Origin: Caldisericota bacterium
GTDB taxonomy: Bacteria; Caldisericota; Caldisericia; Caldisericales; Caldisericaceae
DNA: 44,305 bases
NCBI GenBank assembly: GCA_034717215.1
Contig: JAYELD010000047.1
Location: 1 to 44,305, forward strand
Reading direction: 5' to 3'
This document shows positions 43,629 to 44,305 of the stretch, piece by piece. The notes under the pieces are model-generated. The model was not told where the DNA came from. It ran no database searches and saw nothing but the letters and a program-made list of their open reading frames with translations. The translations under genes and the position numbers were made by a program. Position 1 is the stretch's first letter; every line of letters starts with the position of its first letter.

Positions 43629-43715
43629 GGAGGGGTGGCCGAGCGGTTGATGGTACCGCACTTGAAATGCGGCAAGTGATGAGCTTCGGAGGTTCGAATC
43701 CTCTCCCCTCCGCCA
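43629..43715 (+). tRNA. tRNA-Ser (UGA anticodon)
   Basis: Acceptor stem GGAGGGG/CCCCTCC with discriminator G and encoded CCA. The anticodon stem CCGCA/TGCGG encloses loop CTTGAAA, anticodon TGA at 43663-43665, reading UCA-type serine codons. A long variable arm of the serine type and T-loop TTCGAAT are present. It directly follows serS, so synthetase and substrate tRNA may be cotranscribed. Confidence 0.96.
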
Positions 43716-43883
43716 ATGCATAGGATTAAAAAGATTATTTTGGAAATTTAATATAATATTTTAATTGTATTTTATCATTCCTAAAACAAAACTGTCATTT
43801 CAAGACCTGCCATTTTATTGTTTATCGAGTGATTCACACAAAACATTGCAATGCTCTTGATCTTTCTCTTTTATGTTCTTCTT

Positions 43884-43942
43884 TGTCATTCTGCTCTTTT
43901 CCTTGGCATGCATTACGCCAAGTCTGAAGTGAAGAATCTCTC
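43884..43942 (+). repeat. Nested-palindrome repeat, unit A
   Basis: TGTCATTCTG start, GAAGAATCTCTC end. Outer arms ATTCT/AGAAT; inner arms CTTGGC (43902-43907) and GCCAAG (43917-43922). Confidence 0.6.
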
Positions 43943-43977
43943 TTTTAGTCTTTTTTCTTTGTCATTCCGTTTTTCCC

Positions 43978-44016
43978 TGTCATTGCGAGCCTGCGTAAGC
44001 AGGTGAAGCAATCTCC
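43978..44016 (+). repeat. Nested-palindrome repeat, unit B
   Basis: TGTCATTGCGAG start, GAAGCAATCTCC end. Outer arms ATTGC/GCAAT; inner arms CCTGC/GCAGG around GTAA. It is the most canonical copy. Confidence 0.75.
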
Positions 44017-44073
44017 TCCTTAACAACGAAACAATTGTTTTATAAAAACAAAAATTTAAAGAAATATTACTAT

Positions 44074-44112
44074 GGGACTGCCGCGGCAACAAGTTGCCTC
44101 GCAGTGACAGGG
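44074..44112 (-). repeat. Nested-palindrome repeat, unit C, inverted
   Basis: Opposite orientation to the others: on the minus strand it begins CCCTGTCACTGCGAG. Outer arms ACTGC/GCAGT; inner arms GGCAAC/GTTGCC around AA. The outer stem has changed on both sides (A-T kept, T to C with A to G), a compensated substitution. Confidence 0.7.
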
Positions 44113-44114
44113 AG

Positions 44115-44151
44115 AGTCATTCTGATGGAGCGCAGCGACAGAAGAATCCCG
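44115..44151 (+). repeat. Nested-palindrome repeat, unit D
   Basis: GTCATTCTGA start, GAAGAATCCC end. Outer arms ATTCT/AGAAT; the inner part GGAGCGCAGCGACAG is only weakly paired. Confidence 0.65.
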
Positions 44152-44168
44152 TTTTCTCTTTTTTTCTT

Positions 44169-44197
44169 TGTCATTCTGAACTTGTTTCAGAATCTCT
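44169..44197 (+). repeat. Nested-palindrome repeat, unit E, short
   Basis: TTGTCATTCTGAA, then TTCAGAATCTC. Arms ATTCTGAA/TTCAGAAT (8 bp) around CTTGT, with no separate inner stem. Confidence 0.7.
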
Positions 44198-44262
44198 CAA
44201 AACAAATTTGGAAATATTTTGTAAAGGGATAGAATAGAGAAGAAAGAAGACAGGAGGCGAAA

Positions 44263-44305
44263 ATGATAAGCAGTGATTCTCATTTTTTTACGAACAAAGA
44301 AGGAG
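44263..44305 (+). CDS. Start of an unidentified protein gene, cut by the window edge
   Basis: ATG with a strong SD (AGGAGG at 44252-44257, 5 nt spacing), followed by 14 open codons (MISSDSHFFTNKEG). This is too little to assign a family. It lies just after the repeat cluster. Confidence 0.55.
   Translation, partial: MISSDSHFFTNKEG

Larger units (their letters stand above)
43716..44262. other. Gene-free region holding a repeat cluster
   Basis: 547 bp with no credible protein gene between tRNA-Ser and the next start codon. From about 43884 it holds five imperfect nested palindromes sharing the rim TGTCATTnnG ... AATCTC. A truncated half unit (GTCATTCCG at 43961-43969) is also visible. A plus-strand frame near 44035-44232 is made of these repeats and is not a gene. 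Confidence 0.7.

Noticed and set aside
43878-44197. CRISPR-like array after tRNA-Ser
   Set aside because: Units differ in length and inner sequence, one is inverted, spacing is irregular and there are no cas genes; they are palindromic dispersed repeats.
44035-44232. 65-aa plus-strand frame after tRNA-Ser
   Set aside because: Composed mainly of repeat units C to E; no usable SD and no protein-like pattern.

Overview
The window is a gene-dense, AT-rich stretch of a bacterial chromosome (low G+C by eye). ATGA or TAATG stop/start overlaps are frequent, Shine-Dalgarno sites are strong, and start codons are mostly ATG with some GTG and one TTG. It encodes pyruvate phosphate dikinase, two-subunit glycyl-tRNA synthetase, a primary sigma factor, a bifunctional penicillin-binding protein, CcdA, and NifX-like and Mrp proteins. 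I infer an anaerobic, heterotrophic, possibly thermophilic bacterium. The order recO-glyQ-glyS-ppdK-dgt-dnaG-rpoD is Bacillota/Clostridia-like, but gene content and repeats would also suit a deep-branching low-GC lineage such as Caldisericota. I cannot settle the taxonomy from the sequence alone.

Layout. (1) 1-8208: 3' end of a carbamate kinase, a BMP-type lipoprotein, a YufOPQ-like nucleoside ABC transporter, a threonine-synthase-like PLP enzyme and an M20 hydrolase. The last four genes are tightly packed and read as an import and catabolic unit. (2) 8250-8800: two small minus-strand genes, a short unknown protein and rpsU (53 aa). (3) 9016-20171: deoC, recO, glyQ, glyS, ppdK, dgt, dnaG, rpoD. 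(4) 20451-22806: uridine phosphorylase, pseudouridine-5'-phosphate glycosidase and a methyltransferase. (5) 22873-25575: Rrf2 regulator, Mrp ATPase, anchored unknown protein. (6) 25691-27558: PadR regulator, NifX-like protein with a coiled-coil tail, and two half-size YraQ/ArsP-like permeases. (7) 27840-29730, minus strand: ECF sigma factor and a membrane anti-sigma protein with three DUF5666-like repeats. (8) 29932-36192: ccdA, rbfA, nrnA, sppA, a Yip1-like protein, a PcrA/UvrD helicase and a hotdog thioesterase. (9) 36247-39863: coiled-coil protein, SPFH/double-zinc-ribbon protein, a 56-aa two-helix membrane protein and a DUF2207 protein, a likely membrane-stress module. (10) 39878-43715: PBP1a, serS and tRNA-Ser(UGA). 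(11) 43716-44262: no gene, but a cluster of five nested-palindrome repeats, followed by the first codons of another gene.

How the genes work together. Nucleoside and purine/pyrimidine scavenging recurs: ABC importer, DeoC, uridine phosphorylase, PsuG, dGTPase. The carbamate kinase/PLP lyase/M20 combination recalls the yge-type purine-catabolism clusters, but that link is inference. Replication, transcription and translation housekeeping genes occupy the centre.

Regulatory reading. Eight sigma70-type promoters can be proposed; seven of them have 16-bp rather than 17-bp spacers. Several terminators are near-perfect palindromes.
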